Positions 46,390-56,944 of a stretch of DNA of 60,000 nucleotides are shown here, piece after piece. A program made the translations under genes and the position numbers. Below the pieces are notes generated by a model. That model was not told the origin of the DNA, did no database searches, and saw only the letters and a list, made by a program, of their open reading frames with translations. Source of the stretch: Nymphaea colorata (taxonomy: Eukaryota > Streptophyta > Magnoliopsida > Nymphaeales > Nymphaeaceae). The stretch's first letter is position 1. Each line of letters starts with the position of its first letter. The stretch is taken from NCBI RefSeq assembly GCF_008831285.2, contig NC_045150.1, positions 6,710,001 through 6,770,000 of the forward strand, written 5' to 3'.

Positions 46390-46937
46390 CAAAGAGGTTT
46401 TTCTTGGGTATAATACAGCGAGCTAAAAAAATATGGCAAGTTTTTAGAAAATTAAAAACTGAAAACAAGAGAAAATAAAATAAGTGTGAAATAACACAAA
46501 CATAAAGAAAAAAATATTTGCAACAAATAAAAATTAGAAAAAAAAAAAAAACAGTTTGCATTAAAAACGTGAAAATAACAAAAAATTTGAAAAAACACAA
46601 AAAAATGCATTTTTTCCGTGTTTTCATTTTAATTTTTTAAAGAAATATATATATTTTTTAGTTTAAATCACAATTTTATTTATTTCATTGTTCACGTTTT
46701 TTTTCGAAAAAAGGAACGTGTTTTTTGTAACTATGGTTAGCACCTAACAAGCTCTTTCCAACCGTTCAGTTTCTATCTCTGGTGAACAATTGGGCAAAAA
46801 CTGAAGAGCTTCTCTATGTATTCATGCTTTATCTAGTCACCTTACTTTGTGATAAAAGACTCAATTTTTTCCTTTTCATATGTTTCTGTTTGCTAAATCA
46901 TGGATTCATTTGCATTTAGATCTTCCTCCTCTATCCA
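46390..46937. other. A/T-rich low-complexity tract, no gene
   Basis: A-rich on the left (AAAACGTGAAAATAAC) and T-rich on the right (TTCACGTTTTTTTTC), so weakly self-complementary; possibly the remains of a MITE. The Phe-rich - strand frame at 46385-46627 is a composition artefact. Confidence 0.4.
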
Positions 46938-47161
46938 GTTATATCTAGAGTTTGTTGCCACAGGCGCGTTTGCATTGCATCATGTTCAAGTCTTGGTGCT
47001 TTCTTGTCAAAAAGCAATATGCACAGTCTCCTACCCAAAGATTGAATATTTTCTTAATTGTATTAAGTTTCTCATGTTTAATTACTGTGCCCTAACAATT
47101 ACCCATAGATCTCTCTTTCTCTCTCTCTCTTTTAGTGTGGCAATGTGGCATTGTTCATCAA

Positions 47162-47199
47162 TAAAGTGTGTGTGTGTTTATATATATATATATATATAG
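47162..47199. repeat. (GT)n-(AT)n microsatellite
   Basis: A short compound dinucleotide run. The same place in copy 2 (59460-59480) has only the AT part. Confidence 0.9.
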
Positions 47200-48001
47200 A
47201 AACTTGGCCTGAAAATTTTACCCTATTGTTTTGCAAGCCAAGAAGAAGGTGTGGTTGATCCTGTGAAAAAACCTCCTGCCTAGTAGTGGTAGATGAAACA
47301 GTATACTAAGAACAATTGTCCTATGACTGCCAACAATGAAGAGACCAATCACCAAACAAATGTATTTCAATTGCAAAGAAAACGAAATTGCATAGCAGCA
47401 TTCGTCCCTGCAATGCTCATCCAGATGCTTGCCTTCATTGTTTAATTCACCAAAAGGGCAGAAATAGAAAGCAACCGACCCTAGAAAATTTGATTAAAGC
47501 AGCATGCAGTTTACCGTCAAAGATCAAGCTATAGTCAGTTCTTGAAGACAAATAAGAGCTTTTTTACCTGTGCTCACTCTTAAACTTGCAGCAAGAGATT
47601 GAATTAAGAGATCAAATGTCAGTCCAATCCATGTCAAATTTACAGAAGAGAGCAAACAGCAGAACATAAAACGCAAATGAGTGGATGCATTATCCCTGAA
47701 TCGGTTGATCAGGACAAGTCCAATAGAATCGGTACCTTGCCATGGTCGATTCAGTGGATATTGAAAAACAGTCGATTTATGAGAAACTGGTTCCTCTTAT
47801 GTTTTATATGCTTGACTTGGAGATTTTCATCGTGTTTCTCTGCCTTCCACCATATTCAAGTGCATTTCCCCATTTGCATCCTCTGGCAACATTGATCACA
47901 TTCTCCTCCTACATTTAGGCGCTAGCTGGATGGTTGTTCACGAGCCGAGTCGATAGTCAGCTCAACTCATATATTGCTCAGCTTGAGCGTCAAGCTGTAT
48001 A

Positions 48002-48467
48002 TGATGGGGAGATTTCCACATTCATATACAAACAAATGAATATGTTCTAAAGCAGAATCTCGTTAATGCTAAATCACTGAATTAAAATTTTAACTGTAGT
48101 GAAAGTGTACCTGAATCCATCCGAACAAATAGACGATGATATTGCAATAGGATTTTTTTGGGTCTGTGCGTGAGCGCGTGTGGTTTCTCTCAGATGGGGA
48201 AGAGACAACCCTGAAAAAAAGGATGTTTCAACTCTCTGCACGACCCCAAGGACCACTACCTTTTATATTATGAGCAATTTTGGATTCAACCTATGAAAGA
48301 ATCCGTAATTGTGTATAGGTATCTATACATTATAAAAAATACCTCATACCATATAAAATGACGTGATATGCCAAAACGCAATCACTTAACAGGATATTTA
48401 CATTAAGATAGCCATAATGTTTGAAATTCCTCATTGACATATGTTGGCCCACAAAATGGTCTTTACA
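48002..48467 (-). mobile_element. 3' LTR of the - strand Copia element
   Basis: 466 bp. It differs from the 5' LTR at very roughly one position in eight by my visual count over the first 270 bp, and lacks the 99-bp tandem duplication. A TATA-like box (AATATAAAAGG on -) lies at about 48260-48270. Confidence 0.93.
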
Positions 48468-48480
48468 ATCTCCCACTTGG
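48468..48480 (-). promoter_or_regulatory. Polypurine tract
   Basis: On - the sequence CCAAGTGGGAGAT immediately precedes the 3' LTR, where plus-strand DNA synthesis would be primed. Confidence 0.8.
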
Positions 48481-48864
48481 GCCAAATATGTTTTTATACA
48501 TTTAGACGTTACATAAAACCTTAGGAGTTCATAACTGCTATCTTATTAAACGTCATTTTCACCAATCTTATCCATGATCATATTAACACAGAACCATTGC
48601 GACTTTCGCTATATTGGAATCAGCTAAACCTTCAATGATCACAAATGTTGACATAATCAATGACATAGATCTAGTATGGATGTATGACATGAGAATTACA
48701 TGTAATGTGATTACAATATGTCTGTTCTCAACTGGTCCTACCTTAAAAAACCTTACGGAGATCAAAAAAACACACACAAAATGAAACAAAAGAACTTTAA
48801 ACTACATTTTGCAGAAAATTGAATATGTGTCTATACATAAGAGCAAACAAATTACAAACTCCCA

Positions 48865-50307
48865 CTAAACCAGCACATTATTCAAGGATAAAAACTCCAT
48901 ACGAACAATATGTTCGTGAAAGACATTAGGTGTTAAACCTTTAGTAAGCGGATCTATAATCATAGAGTTTGTCTCAATATGCTCTAAAGACACCTGATCA
49001 TTCTGTATCCTCTCTTTAACAACCAAAAACTTAATGTCGATGTGTTTTGACTTTGACAAACTATGGCTGTTATTAAGTACATGACTACTGAATTATTGTC
49101 ACACAATAACCTTAGTGGTCTTTCTACACCATTCATAATGTGCATCCCCGTGATAAAATTCTGCAACCACAAAGCATGATTAGATATCTCGTAACATGGT
49201 AGCTACTAGTGTATGTTTGACATTTTTCTATGAGATAGCTCCTCCAACCAATAGAAATACGTAGTCTGAAGTAGACTTTCTACTGTCTTGGCACCCAGCA
49301 AAGTCAGAATCTGAATATCCAATGATCTCCAACTGGTCTGACTTCTTGTATGTTAGCATAAAATCTTTTGTTCTTTGTAAGTATCTCAATACTTTTTTGG
49401 CTGCTTTCCAATTATCCATACCAAGATTACTTAAATATCTACCTAACATTCCAACGATAAATGCAATATTCGGATGAGTACAAACTTGAGCATACATAAG
49501 GCTTCCCACAACAAATGAATAGGGAATCCTTTCCATTCCTTTAGATTTGAGTTCACTTTTAGGGCATTGTTTGAGACTAAACTTGTCTCTTCTAGCAACT
49601 GGAGTATCTCCTGGTTTGCAATCTTCCATGTCATATCATTGAAGCACCTTATCAATGTAGGCTTTTTGTGATAATCCAAGAATATATCGAGAACGATCTC
49701 GAAATGTCTGGATCTCCAATACAAAAGATGCATCACCAAGATCGTTCGTGTCAAATTTTCTTGACAAAAATTTCTTAGTTTCATGCAATATACCTACATC
49801 ATTACTTGCCAGCAATATATCATCGATATATAAAACCAGAAAGATAAATTTACCTCCACTAAACTTTTGGTATACACATTCATCAACCATATTAGTCTTG
49901 AAACCAAATGAAACTACAACTTGATGAAATTTGTAATACCACTGACGGGAAGTTTGCTTTAGCCCATAGATGGATTTCTTGAGTTTGCAGACCATTTTCT
50001 TTGCATCCCCTGAAACAAATCTTTTTTGTTGCACCATATATATCGTTTCATCAATGTCTCCATTTAGAAACGTTGTCTTTAAATCCATCTGATACAGCTC
50101 TAAGTCAACATGAGTCACAAGTGCCATTATGATCCTAAAAGAGTCTTTCGACGAAACTGGAGAGAAAGTCTCTGTATAATCAATGCTTTCCTTTTGAGTA
50201 AAGCCCTTAGCGACAAGACGTGTCTTATACCTTTCGGTGTTTCTTAATGAATCCCTCTTGGTTTTAAATATCCATTTACAACCAATGGGGTTCACACATT
50301 CAAGCAA
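48865..50307 (-). pseudogene. Copia reverse transcriptase-RNase H, broken
   Basis: RT motifs on -: NPIGCKWIFKTKRD, FTQKESIDYTETFSPV, YQMDLKTTFLNGDIDE, YGLKQTSRQWYYKF and LYIDDILLAS (catalytic YIDD where the + copy has YVDD; both aspartates kept). The frame at 49636-50307 ends shortly after QKAYIDKV. It continues as RNase H in 49228-49629 with YSDSDFAGCQDSRKST intact, then breaks, and the C-terminal part (HIDIKF, LEHIET, DPLTKGL) closes at a stop at 48865. This copy is better preserved than the + copy but not continuous. Confidence 0.93.
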
Positions 50308-50679
50308 GAGAACAACGTCTCATACGTCATTATCCATCATGGACTTTATTTTTTCATTCATGACATCTATCCATATATGAGATTTTGAACTCTTTATCGC
50401 TTGCTGTAAGTTAATAGGATCATCTTCCATTAAGCTCATATCAACATCATGTTCTTGGAGATAACAAAATCATTTGAAATTGTGCTTCTCCTCTCTCTAG
50501 TGGATCTCCTCAATAGCACTTCTACTTGATTTTCTTGAGGTTGTTGAGTTTGTTATTCAGTGGTGTGAATAAGGAGACCGTCATTATTGCCTTCTTCTGA
50601 ATATGTTAATGGAACAATGGCAGAAATAAAAACTTGACTATTGTTTACAACATCTGTATGAGTAGACTCAAGTTCCTCT

Positions 50680-51842
50680 TCAAAGACAATTTATCATATC
50701 CTCCAAACTCAATATCCTCAAAGAAATAGGCATTTCCCGTTTCAAAGAAAGACTTATGGTTTGATTGTAAAACTTATAACCTCTTGATCTTTCAGAATAT
50801 CCAACAAAATAACAGCTAACCGTTTTAGAGTCCAGTTTCCTTTCGCTTGGCCTATATGGCCTCGCTTCAACTGAACATCCCCAAACATGAAAATGCTTCA
50901 TACTAGGCATTTTGCATGTTCATAATTCATATGGGGTTTTCGGTACTGCTTTTGATGGAACTCTATTGATAATATAAGTTGTAGTCTTTAATGTCTCTCC
51001 CCAGAGGGACTCCGGTAAGGTAGAATGATTTATCATACTCCTTACCATATCCATAAGAGTTCGGTTTCGTCTTTCAGCTACACCGTTCATTCTGAGAGAA
51101 CCCGGCATGGTGTGTTGAGGGACTATACCACATTTCTCTAGGTACTTAGTGAAAGGGTGTGGACGTTGTTCACCTAATCTATCAAATCTACCATAGTATT
51201 TACCGCTACGGTCATATCTAACGACTTTAATCATTTTGCCTAATTGATTTTCAACTTCGGCTTTAAATTATTTGAAAACAAATACAGATAACCATAACGA
51301 GAATAGTCGTCTATGAACGTGATAAAATATTGTTGTCCATTTCAACAAGCCGAAGGGAATGGACCACAAACATTTGTATGAATCAGTTCTAAGACGTCTG
51401 AAGCTTTATTTGCACCTATTTTCTTAATGTTTGTTCATTTTCCCTTTATACATTCAATGCAAACATTAAAGTCTGCAAAATCAAGGGATTCAAGAATTCC
51501 ATTCGACATAAGCCTTTTATTCCTCTTTTCAGAGATATATCTTAAGCGTCTATGCCACAACATAGCAAAATTCTCATTTGTTAATTTTCTTTTAGTAACA
51601 CTAGACGTAACATGTAAGGTTTCATGATATGAAGCAACCGTATCAAGCAAATAGAGGTTGTCGTTACCAGACAAAGAACTAGTGGCAATCAAATTTGAGT
51701 GCAGAAACAACTTAAATTTACTACCTCCAAGTGAATAATAATAACCAAATTTGTCCAATAAGGAAATATAAATCAAATTTTGTCTAAAAGACGCTACAAC
51801 ATAAGTTTCTGTCAAATTTAAATAACAACCAGTCTTTAACAA
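50680..51842 (-). pseudogene. Copia GAG-pre-integrase and integrase, broken
   Basis: The frame at 51435-51842 carries the zinc-binding module (MLWHRRLRYISEKR, then CIECIKGK), in which the second His of the HHCC set appears as Tyr (RYIS). The integrase core at 50920-51234 includes [16 protein letters not shown] and [18 protein letters not shown] with the conserved [11 protein letters not shown]; the last catalytic Glu is kept. The C-terminal block follows at 50680-50910 (FHVWGCSVEARPYR). Frame is lost between these parts. Confidence 0.92.
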
Positions 51843-52062
51843 TAACCGAAAATCTGCTATGGTTTTAACCTTCGCTTTCTTGCCATCGCCTACATAGATG
51901 AATCTCTCATCATCATTTGACGTTCGACAATTTAAGCAGCCCTACATAGAAATACTTATGTGGGTAGTAGCATCTGAATCTACCATCAAGTGTGTTTTAA
52001 TACTGAAATTAAATTAACCTCAAAACAAACCAAAGTGAGAAGTGTACATTTCCTTTCACGTC

Positions 52063-52821
52063 ATGCGTGATACTTGGTACAAACATTCTTCATATGCCTT
52101 TCACTCTTGCAAAAAAAAGCAGTTTGGTTTGTCTTTTTTATGCTTCTTCTATTTCTTAATGGATGAATTGCCAACTGCAACTTCCTTAATAGTCCTTCTT
52201 TTCTTACTTTTAGGCGTACTAGCCAAGTGAACACTTTCTATCTTATCATGCTTCAATCTCTTCTCTTCGTCCACACAGTACGAAATGAGCTCATTAAGAG
52301 TCCATTTCTCCTTCTGACAGTTATAACTAATTTTAAACTGTCCATACTGTAGCAGAAGAGAAAGAAGAACCATATGCACTATGAATTCTTCAGGTAATTT
52401 CAGACCTAGTGCATGTAGTTTTGAAGCAAGATGAGACATTCCCATAATGTGCTCCTCTATATTCCTCTTGCCTTTATATTTCAGCATCACAAGTTTACTC
52501 AAAATAGTACTTGTTTCAGCTTTTTCGTTTTTAGCAAAACGCTTTTCAATTTCTTCGCGTAGCCTTTTTAGTAATTGAGCCTCTGAAGTTTTTTGTGATT
52601 GATTTTTTCATGATCATTAGACACATGCAGTTTGAGCGCTCCCACCGTTCAAAGTTTCGCTTATCCTCATGAGAACTTTCATCTGTTAACTCAGGTGGGG
52701 ACGACTCCTTAAATGCAAGGTCTAAATCCATGCAACCTAGAACAATCATAACAGTTTCTTTTCAACCCTTAAAATTTGAACCATTTAGCTCGGGAATAAT
52801 ATTCAAATTTGGAGATATCAT
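52063..52821 (-). pseudogene. Copia gag, broken
   Basis: An ATG at 52821 opens MISPNLNIIPELNGSNFKG and then meets TGA where the family has Trp (NGSNFKRWKE), followed in frame by VMIVLGCMDLDLAF and NFERWERSN. Later come RNIEEHIMGMSHLASKL and YNCQKEKWTLNELI (52149-52502), the standard plant Copia gag order. The CCHC knuckle near 52063-52120 is frameshifted. The Trp codon to TGA change is a single G-to-A transition. Confidence 0.9.
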
Positions 52822-53472
52822 GGGAGCAGAACTCACTGTACAAAGATACGAAACATGCTCACAATCAATACATGTACATAAATGAAATAACAAATATAAA
52901 TAAATTTAAATACAATAGCCTAAATCTCATCACAAGGTACTAGTGCAACATTAATATCCAATCTTTGGATTAAAATATTAACTGCAAGTGATATTTTTGG
53001 TCAACGATGAATATAGATAATTAGCCCTGTCAAATAACGAGCTCATCTTTGGATTTACTCACTATTCACATGAAAATTTGAAAATTATCACATATTCATT
53101 GCCATGTATGCTTAAACCTCACCAAGCAACAATCCTTCTTTGGGTTGATCATTACCCGCATGGATTAAGTATACTATTATCTAATGTTTGAAACAGGCAA
53201 ATTCCTACAACAGATGTCACTTTGGCGACATAAAGTATAAATGTACTCATTTTGAACAATAAACATCACCAAATATCAAATTCATAGTCCAAATATTCAT
53301 CTAAGGTACACCCACAATTTTAATAACATACAAAACATGATACATAAAAATTTACATACAAAATTGTCTTACATTGAATCTAAAACCAAATGATTCAATG
53401 AAATAGGCCCAAAAGAGTCCAAAATTTTATAAACTAGTATCATAATTGTACATAAGTGGGTTAAGAAACACT

Positions 53473-53860
53473 GAATCGGCCTTAAAATGACCAGTATCGT
53501 TCTTAAACCGCAGATAAAACACCCACATGGCCCTAAAAAGGGCTGAACTGGCAACTAAAACACTCACATAACCCTAAATAGGGCTGAACTGATTTAAAAA
53601 TAGATCGAATCGGTCAACAATAGATTGAATCGGTTCCGAAATCCACTGAACCGGTTGGAAAATGGCTAAAATCAGTTCCAAGACTAAATGAACCGGTCTG
53701 AAAAGGGTCCGAATCGGTAAGAACCGTTTTAAATTTGAATTGAATCGGCTCAAAAAAGTACAAACTGGTTTTGAATCGAATTGAATCGGTCTTAAACTGA
53801 ATGAACCGGTTCGATTCTCTTTAGAATCGGTTTGACAAAAGAACCGTATTTTCAAAATTT
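53473..53860. repeat. Array of GAAYCGGTY motifs
   Basis: GAATCGGT or GAACCGGT occurs about ten times (near 53473, 53587, 53627, 53650, 53691, 53709, 53741, 53782, 53803, 53823), at irregular 20-60 bp spacing, often as the palindrome AACCGGTT. The intervening sequence is variable. The frame at 53574-53855 on - (QFDSKP, RPVHL, QPVQW, EPIQS) is a by-product of the array. Confidence 0.75.
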
Positions 53861-53916
53861 AAACAGTATGGATATGGGTGACAGGACCCGACCCTAATCC
53901 GAAGTTCTTACTGCAA

Positions 53917-54105
53917 GCGGTCTCGGCAATTTTTTTTTTTATTCTTATGGATCTGGGTCGGGTCTATCATGACCCGACCAGCGTCCGACCGCACACCGTG
54001 CGAGCGGTTTCCAACGTTCATTGGCTTTTTTTTAAGATTCTTATGGATCCGGGTCGGGTCTATCATGAACCGACCCGAGTCCGACCGCCTATCGCGTGAG
54101 CGATT
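53917..54105. repeat. 95-bp tandem repeat, two units
   Basis: ATTCTTATGGATCTGGGTCG at 53941 recurs with one change at 54036. Each unit also has GGTCGGGTCTATCATGA, CGTCCGACCGC or GAGTCCGACCGC, and a GCGAGCGGTTTCCA-like block. Two CG-rich units with partly palindromic GACCCGAC/GTCGGGTC blocks. Confidence 0.85.
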
Positions 54106-54511
54106 TCCAGCAGCAATTCCATCGTTCACATTCTCTAGACCAGGAGGCCCCAAGTAAGGGTTTCAAGTGCCCAAACACGGAGCTGCACTGGAGCTCATCT
54201 ATCGATGATACTAGAGGAGAAGAGGGACGACCGATCGACGAGAAGGAAGAATCAAATGCGACAGCCGGAGAGCAGAGACGAGAGAAGGCGCGTCTGCGAC
54301 CAACTCGAGAGACCAACCAGAAGGCCGTCGCCATCTCTCTGTTCCTCTTTCTACGGTTGCAATGGAAGCCCGACGGCTTCCACCGCCCACGCCCATTAGC
54401 AAGGGAAATGGGAAAAGGTGACGAACACGGCGGTTCTCAAAAGGAGAAGATTCGAAAAGGGAAGAACGCACAAAGTTCACTAAAAAACCAATGATTCAAC
54501 AATAAACATAG

Positions 54512-54523
54512 GCTCTGATACCA
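54512..54523 (-). promoter_or_regulatory. Primer binding site, initiator tRNA-Met
   Basis: On - the sequence TGGTATCAGAGC, complementary to the 3' end of plant initiator tRNA-Met, lies two bases downstream of the 5' LTR. This is the standard Copia primer site and it is perfect here. Confidence 0.95.
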
Positions 54524-54525
54524 AT

Positions 54526-55087
54526 TGATGGGGAGATTTCCACATGCATATACAAACAAATGAATATGCCCTAAAGCAAGATCTCATTCATACTAAATCA
54601 CTGAATCAAAACTTGAACTGTAGTGGAAGCGTACCTGAATCCATCCAAACAAGTGGACGATGATATTACAGTAGGATCTTCCAGGGTCTGCGCGTGAACG
54701 CGTGTGGTTTCTCTTAGATGGTGAAGAGACAACCCTAAAAAATCCAAACAAGTGGACGATGATATTACAGTAGGATCTTCCAGGGTCTGCGCGTGAACGC
54801 GTGTGGTTTCTCTTAGATGGTGAAGAGACAACCCTAAAAAACGATGTTTCAACTCTCTACACGACCCCAGGAACCACTACTTTTTATATTATGAGCAATT
54901 TTGGATTCAACCCATCAAAGAATCCATAATTGCATATAGGTATTTATACATTATAAAAATACCTCATACCATATAAAATGACGTGATATCTCAAAATGCA
55001 ATCACTTAACAGGATATTTACATTAAGATAGTCATAATGTCTGAAATTTCTCATTGATATATGTCGGCCCACCAAATGATCCTTACA
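54526..55087 (-). mobile_element. 5' LTR of the - strand Copia element
   Basis: 562 bp. Without its internal 99-bp duplication it would be 463 bp, matching the 466-bp 3' LTR. Ends TGTAAGGATC and CTCCCCATCA (on -). Confidence 0.94.
54643..54840. repeat. Perfect 99-bp tandem duplication inside the 5' LTR
   Basis: 54643-54741 and 54742-54840 are identical by eye, starting ATCCAAACAAGTGGACGATG. Neither the 3' LTR nor the LTR at 31059-31523 has it. Perfect identity between units within an otherwise diverged LTR means a recent event. Confidence 0.95.
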
Positions 55088-55092
55088 ATACA

Positions 55093-55497
55093 AAGTCACT
55101 CGAACTCAACTCAATAGACAGAGTCTTGGCTCGAGCTCATACATACCCGAGTCGATCTCGAGCTCAATCAGCTCAGCTCATATATTACTTCGCTCAAACT
55201 TGCATCAGGCTGCATAGAGCCACTCGAACTCTGACTCAATAGACAGAGTTTTGGCTTGAGCTCAACATGTTTATGCTCATTTGCCATCTCCTTATTTGAC
55301 TTGATCCCCTCCTTGGTTTTAAGTTTGGAAATTGTTAAAAAAATAACCTAGATTAAATTGGCTTACTAGAGCTTTAATCAAATCATGTAACTCATACTCA
55401 ACTCGCTTATAAGCTTGAGCTTGACTTGTTTTGAGTAAAGCTTAACAAAATGAGTTTGATTCAATTTCTAGTTTGCACGACTCATTATACAGCCCTA
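55093..55497. mobile_element. hAT-like repeat flanking the Copia insertion
   Basis: CTCGAACTCAACTC, GAGCTCATACATACCCGAG and GCTCAGCTCATATATTAC motifs end in CATTATACAGCCCTA at 55497. The left flank of the Copia element (47930-48001) contains similar motifs ending GCTTGAGCGTCAAGCTGTA, so the retrotransposon sits inside this repeat. A ~125-bp motif (CACTCGAACTC..AATAGACAGAGT..TTGAGCTCA) occurs twice within it (55098 and 55221). Confidence 0.5.
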
Positions 55498-55949
55498 GCC
55501 ACCATATTCATCGATGGTTTTCTTGGTTTTGGCATTGTTGTATTTATGTTGGAAACCACGCTATTGGGCAAGTTTGATTGTCTCTTTTGGTAAATGGATT
55601 GAGTCGTTTGGTGCAACCACTTTTTTTTTTCTTTTCGTTTCTCTATCATCTTAGTAAGCAAACAATGAAGCTTATTTAGATTAATGGATCATAATTCATA
55701 ACAAAAAACTATTGCATATATATAAGTAATGCTATTGCAAATATTTGTTCGCTTGGTGTATGTAATCTTCAGAATTTTGAGGAGGAAAATTTTCCATTCA
55801 CTCCTTATGAACCGAACAAAATTCAACAAGATATATTCTTATACTTAATTGATGAGTTAGGTCGCTAGGAGTATTACAACAATACTATACGATGTGTATC
55901 GGGTGATAAGTTGGGAATTTAACAACAGCAAAAGCATTCCATATGTGAA
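55498..55949. other. Intergenic DNA, no gene
   Basis: I see no gene, transposon end or notable repeat between the hAT-like end and the hairpin. Confidence 0.4.
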
Positions 55950-56591
55950 CCTCTTGATATTTTAAACACTTCACTTATATCTTTACACGTTTCCTTCTCT
56001 ATTGGCAAGTTCCTTTTAGCAAACTCCTACTAAAATTTGGCAAAAGAAAAAATGCACTTGGGATGTTGTTGAGTTGGTCTTGTATTTTTGAACTTTAGTA
56101 ATAAGCATTCTTAAAGGGAGTGGTGCTAGGAAAGGAAATTAATTTATCTGGACGAGGAAAGAGGAAAGCCTGCCCATGTGCCATGATGGTGCGTGAGAAA
56201 ATTTGGTTAAAAGGGAAGGGTCGAAAGGAAGGAAGATCGGAATTAGACGGACAATGCAACGTCACTGTATCACCTTTTGCGAGTCTGTATGAATGATTGA
56301 CGTTGCATTGTCCGTCTAATTCCGATCTTCCTTCCTTTTGACCCTTCCCTTTTAACCAATTTTTCTCACGCACCATCATGGCACATGGGCAGGCTTTCCT
56401 CTTTCCTCGTCCAGATAAATTAATTTCCTTTCCTAGCACCACTCCCTTTAAGAATGCTTATTACTAAAGTTCAAAAATACAAGACCAACTCAACAACATT
56501 CCAAGTGCATTTTTTCTTTTGCCAAATTTTAGTAGGAGTTTGCGAAGCAAACGTGTAAAGATATAAGTGAAGTTTTTAAAATATCAAGAGG
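55950..56591. repeat. Near-perfect ~300-bp inverted repeat (hairpin)
   Basis: The left arm 55950-56264 and right arm 56298-56591 are complementary with about four mismatches and one 22-bp gap (the left arm has extra sequence around TCTCTATTGGCAAGTTCC); the loop is 33 bp. It is far better paired than any other inverted repeat here. No transposon-like terminal motif or target duplication is obvious, and neither arm resembles a known gene or any other part of the window. The 115-residue frame through it is a by-product. Confidence 0.95.
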
Positions 56592-56944
56592 GTCGCATCA
56601 AATGAAATCAGAGGCGGGCCGAAGTTCAGGTCAGGTCTGAAACCAAAACAAGTTCATGCCTAAGTTTAAATTTTAGGTCTAATAAGAGACTGCACTCAAA
56701 GAGCTCAGCCTGCTATTTGCTATTTGTCTCCTCATGTAAGACGGGGACGAAGAAGAAAGAGAAGGCAGGAAAACAAATGGGACGGGACGTACCAATCTCT
56801 TTCTCTCTCTCACACACACATGCTCACACAGATGTGGCCAACTCTTGTGTCAGGCGCTGGGCTGCGCGGCTACAGCACGGCTCGAGCACTGCAGGACGGC
56901 ATAAAGGGCCATACGAACCTCGAGGCTCAGGAGTCAGGAATCTG
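56592..56944. other. Intergenic DNA, no gene
   Basis: There is no recognised coding region. A short CT/CA-rich patch occurs at 56795-56830. Homology to duplication B begins at about 56945. Confidence 0.4.

Larger units (their letters stand above)
42690..47930. repeat. Segmental duplication B, copy 1
   Basis: Homologous in direct orientation to 56945-60000 and beyond the window edge. Three landmarks are shared: the CCACAGCTGCTGG..CCGGTGAT block (42707), the AACCATGGCTCGAAAATC block (43319) and LINE fragments. This copy has 44183-46936 extra compared with copy 2, and lacks about 150 bp present at 57452-57600. Short frames at 42695-42901 and 43244-43573 are kept in both copies, but recent duplication alone explains that and I cannot identify them. 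The homologous tail runs past 47702; the Copia element follows at 48002. Confidence 0.9.
52822..54511 (-). other. Long, repeat-rich leader between PBS and gag
   Basis: Nearly 1.7 kb, long for a Copia leader. It includes a CGGT-motif array (53473-53860), a 95-bp tandem repeat (about 53917-54105), and a GC-richer block 54100-54480 with overlapping open frames on both strands. Part may be foreign DNA carried by the element. The truncated + copy cannot be compared because its 5' half is missing. Confidence 0.6.
48002..55087 (-). mobile_element. Ty1/Copia retrotransposon, full structure, mutated
   Basis: Order on -: 5' LTR (54526-55087), primer binding site (54512-54523), unusually long leader (52822-54511), gag, integrase, RT, RNase H, polypurine tract (48468-48480), 3' LTR (48002-48467). 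The LTRs begin TGTAA and end ATCA with TG..CA ends. Flanking 5-mers are GTATA (47997-48001) and ATACA (55088-55092), which match only if two transitions are allowed. The surrounding DNA on both sides is the same CGAG-rich hAT-like repeat. All coding regions carry stops or frameshifts. Confidence 0.95.

Noticed and set aside
53574-53855. A 93-residue - strand frame with RPIQF/QPVQW-like repeats, considered as a repeat protein
   Set aside because: The peptide repeats follow from the CGGT motif array; it sits in a retrotransposon leader with no start context or homologue.
56095-56442. A 115-residue - strand frame
   Set aside because: It runs through both arms of the near-perfect hairpin and repeats itself in inverted form; an artefact of the palindrome.
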